A DNA stretch of 64,000 nt from Sternotherus odoratus (GCA_032164245.1 JAVMKO010000022.1:11035845-11099844); one strand, 5' to 3'; shown: positions 36,601 to 45,636, counted from the stretch's first letter. The notes: a model not told the origin generated them from the sequence alone. Program-made: numbers and translations.

Positions 36601-37169
36601 TACCCCCGCCTCCTAACAGACCCCCAGAATTCCCATACCTACCAGCCCCCTTGTCCCCTGACCGCCCCCACAGACCCTCCGCCCCATCCAACTGCTCCCT
36701 GCCCCTTATGCAACACCGCCCTCCTTTGCTCCCACCCCCCTTACCATGCTGCTCAAGGCAACGTGTCTGGAGCCCCACCACCCTTACCAGGCCACTCAAA
36801 GTGGCATGAGCTGCAATGCTGCCCAGGGGCTGTCCAGAGTGCTGGCACCAGTGGCGCTGAGGCTCCACAAAAAAGGGGAAGGCGGGGGAGGGGCCAGGGG
36901 AGCCTCCCCAGCCAAGAGCTCAGACGGGAGGACAGGACGGGCCCACGGGCAGTAATTTGCCCACCCCTGAATAAGACAGTCAACCAGCCATGCATCCAGT
37001 CAATCTCACGCTTGATGGCCTGGTGGAACTGTAGAGAGCATGACATGCCTTGTGACCAAACATCAGGATCTCTAGCTCACTAATTATTCCATACCTGCTG
37101 CTGAATCTGTCCAGCTTGCACAACGATCTGTTCTGTGGAACTGTTGCTGTTTGTTGTGTACTGCTCCAT
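24567..37169 (-). CDS. NFYA: NFYA, nuclear transcription factor Y subunit alpha (spliced, 9 coding exons)
   Basis: DNA-contacting subunit of the NF-Y trimer, which binds CCAAT boxes with NFYB/NFYC in the nucleus. Coding exons in transcript order are 37095-37169, 34293-34376, 31799-31945, 29112-29243, 28082-28187, 27183-27331, 25693-25866, 25176-25268 and 24567-24620, totalling 337 aa, all phases agreeing. The N-terminal two thirds is the Gln/Val/Thr-rich activation region (MEQYTTNSNSSTEQIVVQAG start). Residues about 254-277 (EEEPLYVNAKQYHRILKRRQ) form the NFYB/NFYC-binding helix, and 290-311 (KYLHESRHRHAMARKRGEGG) the CCAAT-recognition part. The end is DPTQANEEAMTQMIRVS. The 28-codon exon at 34293 corresponds to the exon skipped in the short mammalian isoform. 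Three residues usual after KEKD in mammals are absent. It is divergent from OARD1 across a shared CpG-rich promoter. Confidence 0.97.
25176..25268 (-). CDS. NFYA: NFYA exon: CCAAT-binding segment
   Basis: 31 codons, KYLHESRHRHAMARKRGEGG then RFFSPKEKDMQ. The basic His/Arg helix and the GxGGRF turn that enters the minor groove are intact. Only MQ follows KEKD, without the three extra residues I recall in mammals. Confidence 0.97.
25693..25866 (-). CDS. NFYA: NFYA exon: subunit-association helix
   Basis: 58 codons, phase 0-0, with LEEEPLYVNAKQYHRILKRR as the helix that binds the NFYB/NFYC dimer and the linker ending KIPKERR. The donor is AGGAGG|GTGAGG. Confidence 0.97.
27183..27331 (-). CDS. 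NFYA: NFYA exon: Ser/Thr-rich region
   Basis: 149 nt (phase 1 in, 0 out), encoding GMITIPAASLAGAQIVQAGA through NVVNSGGMVM. Splice sites are CCTGTTACAG| and GTTATG|GTACGT. Confidence 0.95.
27850..27870. repeat. (A)n homopolymer in an NFYA intron
   Basis: A run of about 20 A, possibly the end of an old retroposed element, though no recognisable body is attached. Confidence 0.7.
28082..28187 (-). CDS. NFYA: NFYA exon: Gln-rich activation region, part 3
   Basis: 106 nt (phase 0 in, 1 out), encoding TQQQIAVQGQQVAQTAEGQT and IVYQPVNADGTILQQ. The donor is CAACAAG|GTATGA. Confidence 0.95.
28395..28530. mobile_element. TA-flanked palindromic MITE, copy 1 (NFYA intron)
   Basis: It begins TACCGTATTTCCCCGAAATT and ends TTTCGGGGAAACAGGGTA; both ends carry nested copies of TTTCCCCGAAAATAAGAC-like units in inverted orientation. 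Flanking TA on each side suggests a Tc1/mariner-type target. A second copy lies reversed at 41321-41461. Confidence 0.75.
29112..29243 (-). CDS. NFYA: NFYA exon: Gln-rich activation region, part 2
   Basis: 44 codons, phase 0-0, encoding IQLVQPGQIQIQGGQAVQVQ and on to TAGQTQ. Splice sites are TTCTTCCACAG| and ACACAG|GTAACT. Confidence 0.95.
29862..29925 (-). repeat. tRNA-SINE head, reverse orientation
   Basis: On the minus strand it reads GTCTGGTGGTTAGAGTTTGG followed by a GAGAGTCTGGCATTAGA block, like the tRNA-derived head of the reptile SINE, including a GTGGTTAG box A-like stretch. Confidence 0.5.
30890..31015. repeat. 126-bp inverted repeat (fold-back element) in an NFYA intron
   Basis: The left arm ATGAACAGGAGTACTTGTTG...GCTTTC is the imperfect reverse complement of GAAAGCTTATGCTTAAATAA...CAGTTCAT on the right. 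The following sequence (CAGATACAGACTAACAGGGC) belongs to a very common sauropsid interspersed repeat whose arm normally occurs once. Confidence 0.65.
31799..31945 (-). CDS. NFYA: NFYA exon: Gln-rich activation region, part 1
   Basis: 49 codons, phase 0-0, beginning VQGQPLMVQVSGGQLITSTG and ending GSQGLQQ. Splice sites are TTCTCTAG| and CAGCAG|GTCAGT. Confidence 0.95.
34293..34376 (-). CDS. NFYA: NFYA alternative 28-codon exon
   Basis: It encodes QQGGVTAVQLQTEAQVATAS followed by GQQVQTLQ, phase 0-0, so skipping keeps the frame. Skipping of this exon gives the short isoform in mammals. Its polypyrimidine tract is a hexamer repeat (see 34377-34402). Alternative AGs could trim one or two Gln codons. 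Confidence 0.93.
34377..34402 (-). promoter_or_regulatory. NFYA: hexanucleotide-repeat polypyrimidine tract before the NFYA alternative exon
   Basis: On the coding strand, about four tandem GTTCCT units lead straight into the CCCAG acceptor. The tract sits where U2AF and PTB-type factors bind, so unit number could affect inclusion of the exon; that effect is inference. Confidence 0.55.
34740..35430. repeat. unclassified turtle-type interspersed repeat in the NFYA intron
   Basis: A G-rich block starting near GGGGCGGTTGCCCCACTTCA, with CCCTGATAAAAGGGCCCAGA inside. It contrasts sharply with the AT-rich intron around it and resembles a dispersed turtle repeat I remember. It might be LTR-like (TATA-like GATAAAAGG), but no ends or target duplication were found. 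Confidence 0.4.
36395..36968. mobile_element. probable hAT nonautonomous remnant, C-rich
   Basis: A long C-rich low-complexity stretch is followed by a GC-rich block ending in GTAATTTGCCCACCCCTGA. This is the typical right end (reverse complement CAGGGGTGGGCAAAT) of hAT-like elements. The left end was not found. Confidence 0.45.
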
Positions 37170-37216
37170 GGTGTCTCAGTTCCAATCTTGTACCCAAAGC
37201 ACTTCAGTCTGACTAT
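37095..37216 (-). CDS. NFYA: NFYA first coding exon
   Basis: The ATG is at 37169-37167 on the minus strand and the exon ends CAGCAG|GTATGG; 25 codons are encoded. The 5' UTR part extends to a strong acceptor (TTATTGTCTTGTCAG|) at 37216. The N-terminus MEQYTTNSNSSTEQIVVQAG is diagnostic. Confidence 0.95.
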
Positions 37217-37451
37217 CTGACAAGACAATAAAAAATGCATCATTGCTGCCCCAATGGCTCACAATCAGGATCAGTTTACAGTAGCTGGAAAACAAGCCAT
37301 CTAATGACATTCAGAGGACACGCATGAACAGTCAGAAGACCATGTTTTCAAGGAAAGGGCCTACCCTACATCATTTTCATTTGTAGTAAGGGACCACATA
37401 TTTTACAGTGAAAATTAAGTATTTTCCTAAAACTCATGTGTAAAAAGAGAC

Positions 37452-37715
37452 AGCATTGTCCAATGGCATGGGAACCATACTAAAATTCAGGAGAACAGGG
37501 CTCTGGTTCCCAATTCTGCTACTGATCTTGAGAAAATTATTCCACCTCTCCAGTGCCTGTTTCCCCTACTACCATTTGTCTGTCTTGTCAGTTTCAACTG
37601 TAAACTCTTGGCCAGAGACTATCTTACTATATGTATAGATAGCACTTTGCACATGGGGGACTCTCTCAGTTGGGTCCTCAATGCACCACCATAATATACA
37701 CTAATTATAACAAAC
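37452..37715 (+). repeat. tRNA-derived SINE upstream of the first NFYA coding exon
   Basis: The head CAATGGCATGGGAACCATAC, the GGCTCTGGTTCCCAATTCTG box B region, the CTGTAAACTCTTGGCCAGAG body and the TGGGTCCTCAATGCACCACC tail follow the reptile SINE order. Confidence 0.65.
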
Positions 37716-38623
37716 ATTGCCATGCTGAAGAGTTCACATTATTACCCTCATGTGGCACCTGTAAGTCCGTGTACGCATCCAGAGATTTTCAATCCAGTTG
37801 AGCATTACCTGACATTTGTCTAGAATGGGCTTTTGATGGTGGTGAGCTGCCGCCAGCAGGATTTTCTCAGCCCACAGAGCGCTCAGCGGGGATGAGGGGA
37901 AGGAAATGGCAGGTGGGGCAGAGGGTGACAGACTCCTAGCTACACACCAGAGCTTTTTTCGCTGCACAGCTGTTCCCCGGGGAAGGGGGCCTGTGAGCTG
38001 GGCTCTACTGTGGGGTGGATACACGGTCCTAATCCCTGGGGGAGGCGGGATGCACACGCGGCCCTGCCTCAGACTGGCCACAGCTGCACGGAGAGGGGGA
38101 GGGGAAACCGTGACTCCGCCGCCTGCTCACTAGCTCTTCCCCGCGGGGGCACACGCACGCAGCTGGTCTCCGCTCCGCCAAGCGGGAGGGCGGGTAGCCC
38201 GAGGCCCCTGTGCCCGGGGAGGCAGCGGGGACTCGCCAGAGCCCCTCTCCCCGAGGGCGGGGCCGGCCCAGTGGCGGCTCCCTGCATGGCGGCCCCAACT
38301 CGGTGCCCAGAGCTGCCCGGGGCCACAGGGTCCCCCGCGGGGGAAGGCCCCAGAGCCGGGGCCCTGCACCGCGCGGAGCGGGCTCCCCCGGGGGCGGACC
38401 CCGGCCTCCCCCTCCAGACCGGGCGGCGGCCCCACAGGCCCCGCTGCGGCCTGCCGGGGCCCCCCGCGCGCGCCCCCGGCCCAGCAGCCGAGCCCCGTCC
38501 CTCCGCTCCCCCAGTGCCCGGCCAGCCGGCCCTGCGAGCGGCCTCCTGACTGGTCACTCGGCCCCGCCAATCCCGGCGCTCGGGCCGGCGCTCGGGGGCT
38601 CCATATTGGCTGCTCGCACTCAC

Positions 38624-38740
38624 CGTGCCTCGCTCCCCCGGTTCGGGTCCCGCTCTGATTGGCTCCGCCACCGGCCCCCGAAACCCAATCAGCGCCTCCA
38701 CTCAGCCGCCGCGCAAAATGGCGCCCAACCCTGAACAAAG
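38624..38740 (-). other. NFYA: NFYA noncoding exon 1 (inferred)
   Basis: On the minus strand a perfect donor CACG|GTGAGT ends at 38624, directly downstream of the CCAAT/YY1 cluster. The transcription start is a guess near the YY1-like motif. Confidence 0.5.
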
Positions 38741-38889
38741 GGAGGACGGGACCCAGGGCGCATGCGCCGAATAGTTCCGCCCGCCGCTGCTCTGCCGGAC
38801 GCGCCCACTCGGCCCGACCTAGCCGACTCTCTTACGCATGCGCTAAAAAAACACACTCCCCCTAAGTCGAGGCCGCTAATTATGCGCAC

Positions 38890-38941
38890 GCGCCGATGGA
38901 TACCTCTACCCTAGGTCTTCTGCGCATGAGCACATTGACAG
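38890..38941 (+). other. OARD1: OARD1 noncoding exon 1 (inferred)
   Basis: TTGACAG|GTAAGTTCTGG at 38941 is an ideal donor on the plus strand within the promoter. It would join the acceptor CTTGCAG| before 39712, which opens the first coding exon. The 5' end is unknown. Confidence 0.5.
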
Positions 38942-39080
38942 GTAAGTTCTGGTTCGCTCTCTGCCGCCGAAGGTTCTGGGCTGTTACCATAGAGAGGACG
39001 CTCCGCCACTCAGCCTAGATAGGTAAAGGGATGGAGGTTGCCATCTTTGATGTCCCACTAGGACTGTACCAATAGGGGTC

Positions 39081-39100
39081 GGGGGGGGGGGGGGGGGGGG
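39081..39100. repeat. (G)20 homopolymer
   Basis: An uninterrupted run of 20 G in OARD1 intron 1, just after the promoter. Confidence 0.9.
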
Positions 39101-39313
39101 TTTAGGAACTGGGTTTACCCACGTCATGGCTTGTCGTTTAGGCTCAACTTGCCCTGCGTGTCAGGTGCGGGCGGGCGGTTGGACTCACCTGGCGCGCGGC
39201 CGCGTCGAGGGGTCTCTGTGGTGGGACCCGACCAGGGGTAGGGGGTGTGGCTCGTGGAGGGGCCGGCCCTGTGGGTTCCCAACACCCCCCCCGGGGGGGG
39301 GCGCTGTCGAGGG

Positions 39314-39507
39314 CTGGCCGCGTGGGCTCTTCCCCCTCCCCCAATTTCCTACCTGGGGGGGCTGTCGAGGCCTGCTGTGTGGGCTCCCCCCACTCCCTAC
39401 CCCGGGGGGGCTGGCCGCGTGGACCCTTCCCCCTCCCCCAATTTCCTACCTGGGGGGGCTGTCGAGGCCTGCTGTGTGGGCTCCCCCCACTCCCTACCCC
39501 GGGGGGG
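39314..39507. repeat. tandem duplication, two copies of 97 bp
   Basis: CTGGCCGCGTGG starts both copies (39314 and 39411). Each contains CCCTCCCCCAATTTCCTACC and GTCGAGGCCTGCTGTGTGGG, almost identical, inside the CpG-rich OARD1 intron 1. Open frames across it are an effect of composition. Confidence 0.85.
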
Positions 39508-39711
39508 GTCTAGCACCCCAGCACTACGAGCCTGGACCCCCGGGTTCCTTGTACCTCCAGCCTGCTTGATGCAGATGGATTTTTGGGGAGGCGTTCTCCC
39601 CTCCCCAAACACCTGTCTTACCCAGTGGCACATCGGCCTCCCATATGTCTGTATACTTCTCGCTCCTCTTGAAAGGCTTAATAACCATGTTTCCTTTCTT
39701 GAACCTTGCAG

Positions 39712-39780
39712 CAAAAGAAATCCTGGAAATAGGCTTACGTTACCATGGCCAGCCCCCTCTCCAGGGATCGGGCAGACAGA
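39712..39780 (+). CDS. OARD1: OARD1 first coding exon
   Basis: The acceptor CTTGAACCTTGCAG| precedes 33 nt of 5' UTR. The ATG is at 39745 with [12 protein letters not shown], ending in a good donor AGA|GTACGT (phase 0). The start matches the MAS- start of the family. Confidence 0.85.
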
Positions 39781-42700
39781 GTACGTAGAAAATTAACTGT
39801 TTAATGCAGACTTCTGCTATTAAATACCCCTGTTTTTATCATAACTCAGGGAGTGACATTGTTCTCCTAATAAAGTTTTCTAGTTAGCACAAGCTCTAGA
39901 CTTGTGATGTAAGAATATTTGGTTCTGGGGCAGGCTGTTTTTGGGAAGTGGCAGTCTGACTACATTAGTGGTCACCAACACGATCAACTGGTTGTTCCAG
40001 GACTCTCTGACAGCTGATTGCTATCTCTGGGTAGCACAGCTGGGCTAAAGATGGCTCCCTGGCCCCACACTGCTCCTGGAAGCAGCCAGCACACCTCTGT
40101 GGCCCCAGGTGGGAGTGCGGGGTACAGGGGTTTCTGTGTGCTGCTCCTGCCAGCAGGCACCATCCCCGCACTCCCATTGGCCAGGAACGGAACTGTGGCC
40201 AATGGGAGCTGCGGCGGTGGTGCCTGCCGGCAGGAGCAACACACAGACCCCTATGCACTGTACCATTTTGCCTTGGTTAATTCCTTTTTTTTCCTTCCTT
40301 ATATGATTCTGCACATTGAAGGTTGGCCAAAGTTAATTTCTCTCGTTCTGCTCCTATTTGTTCTTTTTCAGATCAAGTACATAAAAGGGGACCTTTTTAC
40401 TTGCCCCCGAACAGACTCATTGGCTCACTGCATCAGTGAGGACTGTCGCATGGGCGCAGGGATCGCTGTCCTATTTAAGAAAAAGTTTGGTGGCATACAG
40501 GAGCTGTTGGATCAGCGTAAGTGATATATGTGGGGAGGGAAGGCCATGTGCAAGCTTGAACCTCTAGCAGTTGTTAGAAGGAGGAGGAGCAGGTTGACCC
40601 ACAGGCAGATTTTAGTATGGGCTTCTTTATTGCAATACGTGTTCCCCTTGACCCAATTGTCGAGTGAGCACTGAATTAGTTACAGCACACTCTTTTTGTC
40701 TAAGCTAGTATGCACACGCCTACATCTGTTACAACACCCCAAAACCCCTTAAGTAATAGAAACACCCATTCTGTTAGTAAACCCACCGCTATCATTTGCA
40801 GCATTACATACAAGGTGTTATTTTACCTTGAAAATACATTTCTTTGCAACAATCTGTTGCTACAAATTTACCAACTCAGCGGTTCTCAGGGGCGGGAGGA
40901 AGGGGCCATGACCCTGGGGTCACTTGTGTAGCTGGGAAAGAAGGGAGGGAGAAAGAACACTTCTTTGCCCTTCTTTCACACAAAGGGCATTTATTCGGAC
41001 AACTACATTTCTGATGCAGCTGCACCCTTATTAATTCTTACAAGCAACAGGGAAAGGAAAAATATGGCAACTATGTATTTACCAAAGAAGTACTGCCTTC
41101 TTCTGTCTTTGTCCCCCAATGCCATGGCAGCACATTAGCAGCTTCCCAGGTCTGTTAGTTAATCCCAACAGCAGTATTCCCTGTTTACCTAAGGTATTTT
41201 ATATAACACCAGTCACAGTAGGCACTGATTCTAGGACTAGCCATACTGGATTTTCTATAAATTTGCTGCCAACTGTTTGGGGCGGGGACGTGATCCACTT
41301 CTGCATTTGTGTACAGTGCCTACCCTGTTTCCCCGAAAGTAAGACATCCCCCGAAAATAAGACGTACTTCCAGTTTTGCCTCTCGCTGTAATATAATGTA
41401 ATGTAATTTTGGGAGCAAAAATTAATATAAGACACTGTCTTATTTTCGGGGAAACACGGTAGCACAACAAGCCCCTGAATCTGACCATGGTTTCGGGGGG
41501 CTACCATAATATAAATAATAAGATTTTTCCTTTCCCCAGCTGCTTTATAAAAGACCTATACAACAATAGGAGAAACTGATCAATTAGCCAGGGGAAGTGA
41601 CGCAAGTGACCATACCCAACATTCTGTTCCATCCACAAAGTAAACAAGCTGAAAAATAAACACTTTTGTCTCTGATCTTTTAATTATTTGTAAAAATAGT
41701 TTTTGTTTTAGAAAATTCTTTACAACATCTGTGAATTCATTTCTAATCTATTCAGCAGGAGTTGGGAGAATCAACAGTGAATAGTAAAATGTTAAACAAA
41801 ATTAATGTCAGTGCTGTGTTTCACTTTTGTTTTAGAGAAGACGTCTGGAGAGGTGGCCGTTCTGAAAAGAGATGACAGATACATATATTACCTGGTAAGA
41901 GAGGGGTGAGGGTCAGGCGATTGTCATAACGAAGCTCCACCTCATTTACATTGATTGAAAGAGAGGTTTTTCTCTAGATTCTCAACGGACATCTCGGCCT
42001 TTTAAATAAAGACACAGATTATGAGGGCAAGCCAAGCTAGGTTTTTCTTTCAGAACTAAACTCAGTACCGCTTCCTAACAACAAGTAATTGAAGTACATT
42101 TGTATAGCACTTTTCATCTGTGGAAGCTACTGTCTGACAGTTGTTCAGTAGCCTTTATGTGCAGTGTTGAGGTGCTGCTGGCAGCGTAGTGGAGAGATTC
42201 TTGTGCTGCTGCCATTCTGCAGTTCGGTGCTTGGCTGGCTCAGTCTCAGGAATGTTGATCTAGTGGCCTTCATAATTCACTTTACAATCTAAGCATACAA
42301 ATACACTTGCATTTTGATACTTTCTTTAGTTCACTGAACTAACTGCTCAAATTTACCCTCTAAATCCTGGGATGTGATTTCTCTGCCTTCTCTGTCACAA
42401 ACTATTGGTAATTCCAATTGACCTATATCTTGATGGTGTCATGAAAACTGGGCCCCTTGTTGTTACACTTGTGTTACACATGCTCCTGTAGGAAGAGTTT
42501 GTTTGTTTGTTCAACAACTTCCCTGAAAGTATCATTATTCAAAATACAAGTTAACTGCATCAGACAGATGTACGCATAACCCCAGCGTCTGGTAATGAGA
42601 AAGATTGTATTTTATCTTGGGACAGGAAAAATGTTAAGGAAAACTGTGTTTTTTCTCCAAACCAGATTATTGCTTTTTAGAAATGCAGAATTTAGTGTCC

Positions 42701-44702
42701 TGTCCTGCTGTGTCATGTGGCATAGAATTGCATAGAACTAAATGGAAATGGTTTTACATCTTGTATTGAAATAACCAGTTGAGTCCCGTCACCGTATACT
42801 AAGAGGTAGTTGATTACCAAAAATCCAGGCCACAATTTACTAGAGTTAAGGAGAAAATAGTTTGTGCCATTGTTGCTAATGTACTGTTGAACTTTTTAAT
42901 TTGTCCACAGATTACGAAGAAGAAAGTCTCCCACAAACCAACATATGAGAATATGCAAAAGAGTTTAGAAGCCATGAAAACTCATTGTTTGAACAACGGG
43001 GTTACAGACATTTCCATGCCAAGGTAAGGGAATCAGATACTAAAAGTAAACATTTCATTGTCCCTTGGTCAGAATGAATATTTTAGGACATGACCATTTA
43101 CTATGAAATAAAGGATCACATGCCCACTCTTAATATTGTTATTCTGTTGGGGTTGTACAGCTGAAATCTGATCACAAATGAAGTGAGTTCTGTGGCCAGT
43201 AAAGATGCCTAGTTATTTCAGTATTTTTGACTGCATTAAGTTAATTTCAGATACATTTAGTTAGTGCTGTGTCAAATTGCAACTGCTTGAAATTGTTGAA
43301 ATATCACAAGTTGCAACATAATGGGGAATGGGTTACCACATCTCATTCAACAACATAATACTAAATGCCTATACATGTCTGGCTAGGACCCGATCCCATC
43401 GTTAATTTAAAACAAGATGGGGGCTGAACTAGGATGGAGAGAAATTAGTTTATTTCACCTTTACTTAGAGCCCAGTTCTGCTCCGCACACACTTTACACT
43501 AATGTAATGGTAGATTGTTTGTTTGTAAAGGCTGCAGAACAATGTATAGTGATTCCAAGCTCTCTTAAGGGAATCTGGAAATCCGTCCCTTTTTTACTTC
43601 TGCAGTGTGCAGAGACTGCTGGAGAGCATTGTGCCTTTGGGACAGCATATGCTGTATTTAGGTTCTTTAGGTACATAAAGATATAATGGAGAATGTGACT
43701 TTGTAGTATTCTAAAGCAGAGCATCTATAACTTACTGAAGTGCTGAATCCTATTGAGGAAATACTTGATAAGTCTAGGCCCCCAAAGAGATTATCACTGC
43801 ATGTTTGGTCTTCTGACTTACTCAGATCGCTGGCTCACCGGTAGTTGTATTCATAACTTACATCAGGGGTCTCAAACACACGGTGGTTCTTTGCTGTGGT
43901 CTGTCAAGCTTCCTGCACACCCTCCCCCCTGGAGTTATTTCCTGTGGCCGCCAAGCTCCCCTCACCCACCGTCCCCCTCCCCTCCAGTGTGCTGCATCCC
44001 CACTCCTCTGCCTACCTCCAGGCACTTCCGCTGTTTGGCAGCACTTAGCGCTTTTGGGGGGTTGGAGAGCAGGGCAGATGGGGTATTTTGGGAAAGGGCT
44101 GGAATAGGAACAGGGTGGAGTTGGGGTGGGGACTTCGAGGAAGGGATTGGAATGGGGGCAGGGCCATGTGGAAGGGATGGAGGGGGGCAGCTTCTGTATC
44201 TTTATGTGAAAAGGTGTCAGTGATGCGGCCTTTGGGCCAATGTACTAGTCCTCATGTGGCCCTCGTGGTGATTTGAGTTTACATCTTATCCTTCCTTTTA
44301 GCACCAAATTTTGATGCTTTTTCACACCGGTCTTGTAAGATCTTACTTTCAAAGGGACCTTAAAATTGTAGTTACATAGACAAGGTTCTAGGCGGTAATG
44401 TACTCTGTTTAGTTAACCTTTGTACACCATTTTGTGTGTCTTTAACTTCTGTTGGTGGTTGCCCAGTATTTTTCCCTGCAGAAAGTACTTACACCCTCTA
44501 ATCAAGTCCTTTCTCAGTCTTTTTGTGCTCTTGTTTGTGAGCTTTGCAACATAGTCAGAAACAGCTCATCACAGCCACTTTGGTGTCTTTATTTTCCAGG
44601 ATCGGATGTGGACTTGACCGTCTGGAATGGGATAAGGTTTCAGCACTACTTGAGGAGGTGTTTGAGGACACGGACATTAAGATCACAGTTTATGCTCTCT
44701 GA
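39745..44702 (+). CDS. OARD1: OARD1/TARG1, ADP-ribose glycohydrolase macrodomain (spliced, 5 coding exons)
   Basis: Small macrodomain enzyme (also C6orf130) that removes terminal ADP-ribose linked to acidic side chains and deacylates O-acetyl-ADP-ribose; it is nuclear/nucleolar in mammals. Coding exons are 39745-39780, 40372-40516, 41836-41894, 42911-43023 and 44600-44702; phases 0,1,0,2 join exactly to 151 aa plus TGA (human: 152). The nearly complete family sequence is visible: [53 protein letters not shown], then [15 protein letters not shown]. The catalytic Lys (human Lys84) corresponds to Lys83 in LITKK, split across the exon 3/4 junction region, and the catalytic Asp (human Asp125) to Asp124 in GCGLDRL, so the enzyme should be active. 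The gene is divergent from NFYA and convergent with APOBEC2. Introns contain a palindrome, a MITE in a SINE tail and a hAT element. Confidence 0.96.
40126..40252. repeat. 127-bp long palindrome in OARD1 intron
   Basis: AGGGGTTTCTGTGTGCTGCT and the rest of the left arm pair with the reverse complement of GGAGCAACACACAGACCCCT on the right. The stem continues through CTCCCATTGGCCA / TGGCCAATGGGAG near the centre. Base composition and flanks suggest it is part of a GC-rich hAT-like element. Confidence 0.7.
40372..40516 (+). CDS. OARD1: OARD1 exon 2: ADP-ribose-binding part of the macrodomain
   Basis: 145 nt (phase 0 in, 1 out) after TTGTTCTTTTTCAG|. It encodes [20 protein letters not shown] and [20 protein letters not shown], the most conserved stretch of the family. 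Confidence 0.97.
41295..41522 (+). repeat. SINE 3' tail split by the MITE
   Basis: The left piece ends TTTGTGTACAGTGCC. The right piece GCACAACAAGCCCCTGAATC leads to GGGGGCTACCATAATATAAA and TAATAA, the usual reptile SINE 3' end. Confidence 0.65.
41321..41461. mobile_element. TA-flanked palindromic MITE, copy 2, inserted in a SINE tail
   Basis: It begins TACCCTGTTTCCCCGAAAGT and ends TTTTCGGGGAAACACGGTA, reversed relative to the copy at 28395. The flanks read TTTGTGTACAGTGCC|TA...TA|GCACAACAAG; joining them restores the SINE-tail word GTGCCTAGCACAA, so the TA is a target duplication. Confidence 0.82.
41836..41894 (+). CDS. OARD1: OARD1 exon 3
   Basis: 59 nt (phase 1 in, 0 out) between TTTGTTTTAG| and CTG|GTAAGA, encoding [20 protein letters not shown]. 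Confidence 0.95.
42911..43023 (+). CDS. OARD1: OARD1 exon 4: catalytic lysine region
   Basis: 113 nt (phase 0 in, 2 out), starting [20 protein letters not shown] and ending DISMPR. The first Lys is the likely catalytic residue. Confidence 0.96.
43864..44285. mobile_element. hAT-type nonautonomous element in OARD1 intron 4, right end worn
   Basis: The left end CAGGGGTCTCAAACACACGG is a typical hAT terminal repeat. The interior is C-rich then G-rich, and the right side ends GTGGCCCTCGTGGTGATTTG with AGTTT, after which the expected GAGACCCCTG is missing. Confidence 0.55.
44600..44702 (+). CDS. OARD1: OARD1 exon 5: catalytic aspartate and C-terminus
   Basis: From TCTTTATTTTCCAG| to TGA at 44700-44702, encoding [20 protein letters not shown] then [13 protein letters not shown]. 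The Asp in GLDRL is catalytic. Confidence 0.96.
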
Positions 44703-45636
44703 ACAAAGAGGCCTTGTGGAGATGATTATTGATTTCCCTTGCTGTAGATTCAGATGGCTTGGGAATTGATTTAGAGAAAAAGCTGTGTGTGAAGCAGAGC
44801 CCATCTCCTCCTACTTGGGCAATAATTTACCATTAGGTTTGTCCCAATGGCAGGCAGTTGCTTCCAGAGGACCGGCTAGTTTGGAATGTGTTGATCAGAG
44901 TTCTGGAAGTGAAGTATCTCGTATAAACCTTTAGGGTTATGTATATTCCTCAGGGATCCTGGCTGTGAGTCACATAGCCAACCACCAGATGGCACTGTTC
45001 CTCCACCTTTCAGAATACCCATCTTCTCCTAAAGAAAATAGTTCGAGCTGGTTTGGCACTTTTAAAAATATTCCAGTTCTTGGAAATTAAGAGTTATATG
45101 TATCTGTTTAGTGTGTTGTTTTGGAATAATGAAGTGAATAATTGGGGAGGTCTGCTATTTAATTTAATACAGTGTTCAGATCAGAAGTGCAGGTTTCCTC
45201 TGTTCTTTGAGTTATTAAAAATTAAAGTGTTATCTTTTCAAAACACAAGTGAGGGCTCATGTTTTTACCAGGAGTGTCTCTCAAGCATCATGCTGTCAAG
45301 ACTCTAGTACATACCTCTTTTACTCTTGCCGTTGAACCAGAGTGCAACCCCTGTGTAAACCCCACTTGTGTTTACATTTCTCTCTGCCCTCTATAGGGAG
45401 GATGAACTTCTCAAGGGAACATGAACCTCCTAGGAATCTTTGTTCCATACATTTATTTTGCTCCACATGCCAGTGTTCTGAGAGAGACCACATACAAGTG
45501 GGGTTAGTATTAAATGCATCTATTGGTTTTCATCTTTACTTTTTATCTAAGATTCATAGGCTGCTAGTCAATGTGTGGTCTAAGTGCCATTTTGTTTCTA
45601 CATCTGGCATTGATAAACAACAATGAAAAAATCATT

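Larger units (their letters stand above)
38560..38941. promoter_or_regulatory. divergent CpG-island promoter of NFYA and OARD1
   Basis: The whole 38.0-39.5 kb stretch is very rich in C, G and CpG. Motifs: NRF1-like GCGCATGCGC at 38758-38767, ACGCATGCGC at 38834-38843, TGCGCACGCGCC at 38883-38894 and TGCGCATGAG at 38921-38930; CCAAT at 38567-38571 and 38685-38689 (plus) and at 38605-38609 and 38658-38662 (minus); a YY1-like AAAATGGCG at 38715-38723. There is no TATA box. The CCAAT boxes sit on the NFYA side and the NRF1-like sites on the OARD1 side. Confidence 0.72.

Noticed and set aside
38010..38738. Overlapping long open frames (up to about 210 codons) on both strands.
   Set aside because: They lie in the CpG island, where stop codons are rare by composition. 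They overlap each other in several frames and have Ala/Gly/Pro/Arg-rich, low-complexity translations.
39126..39796. Long plus-strand frames with repeated Pro/Gly motifs.
   Set aside because: They come from the 97-bp tandem duplication and GC-rich composition in OARD1 intron 1; one frame even runs through the real OARD1 first coding exon in the wrong phase.
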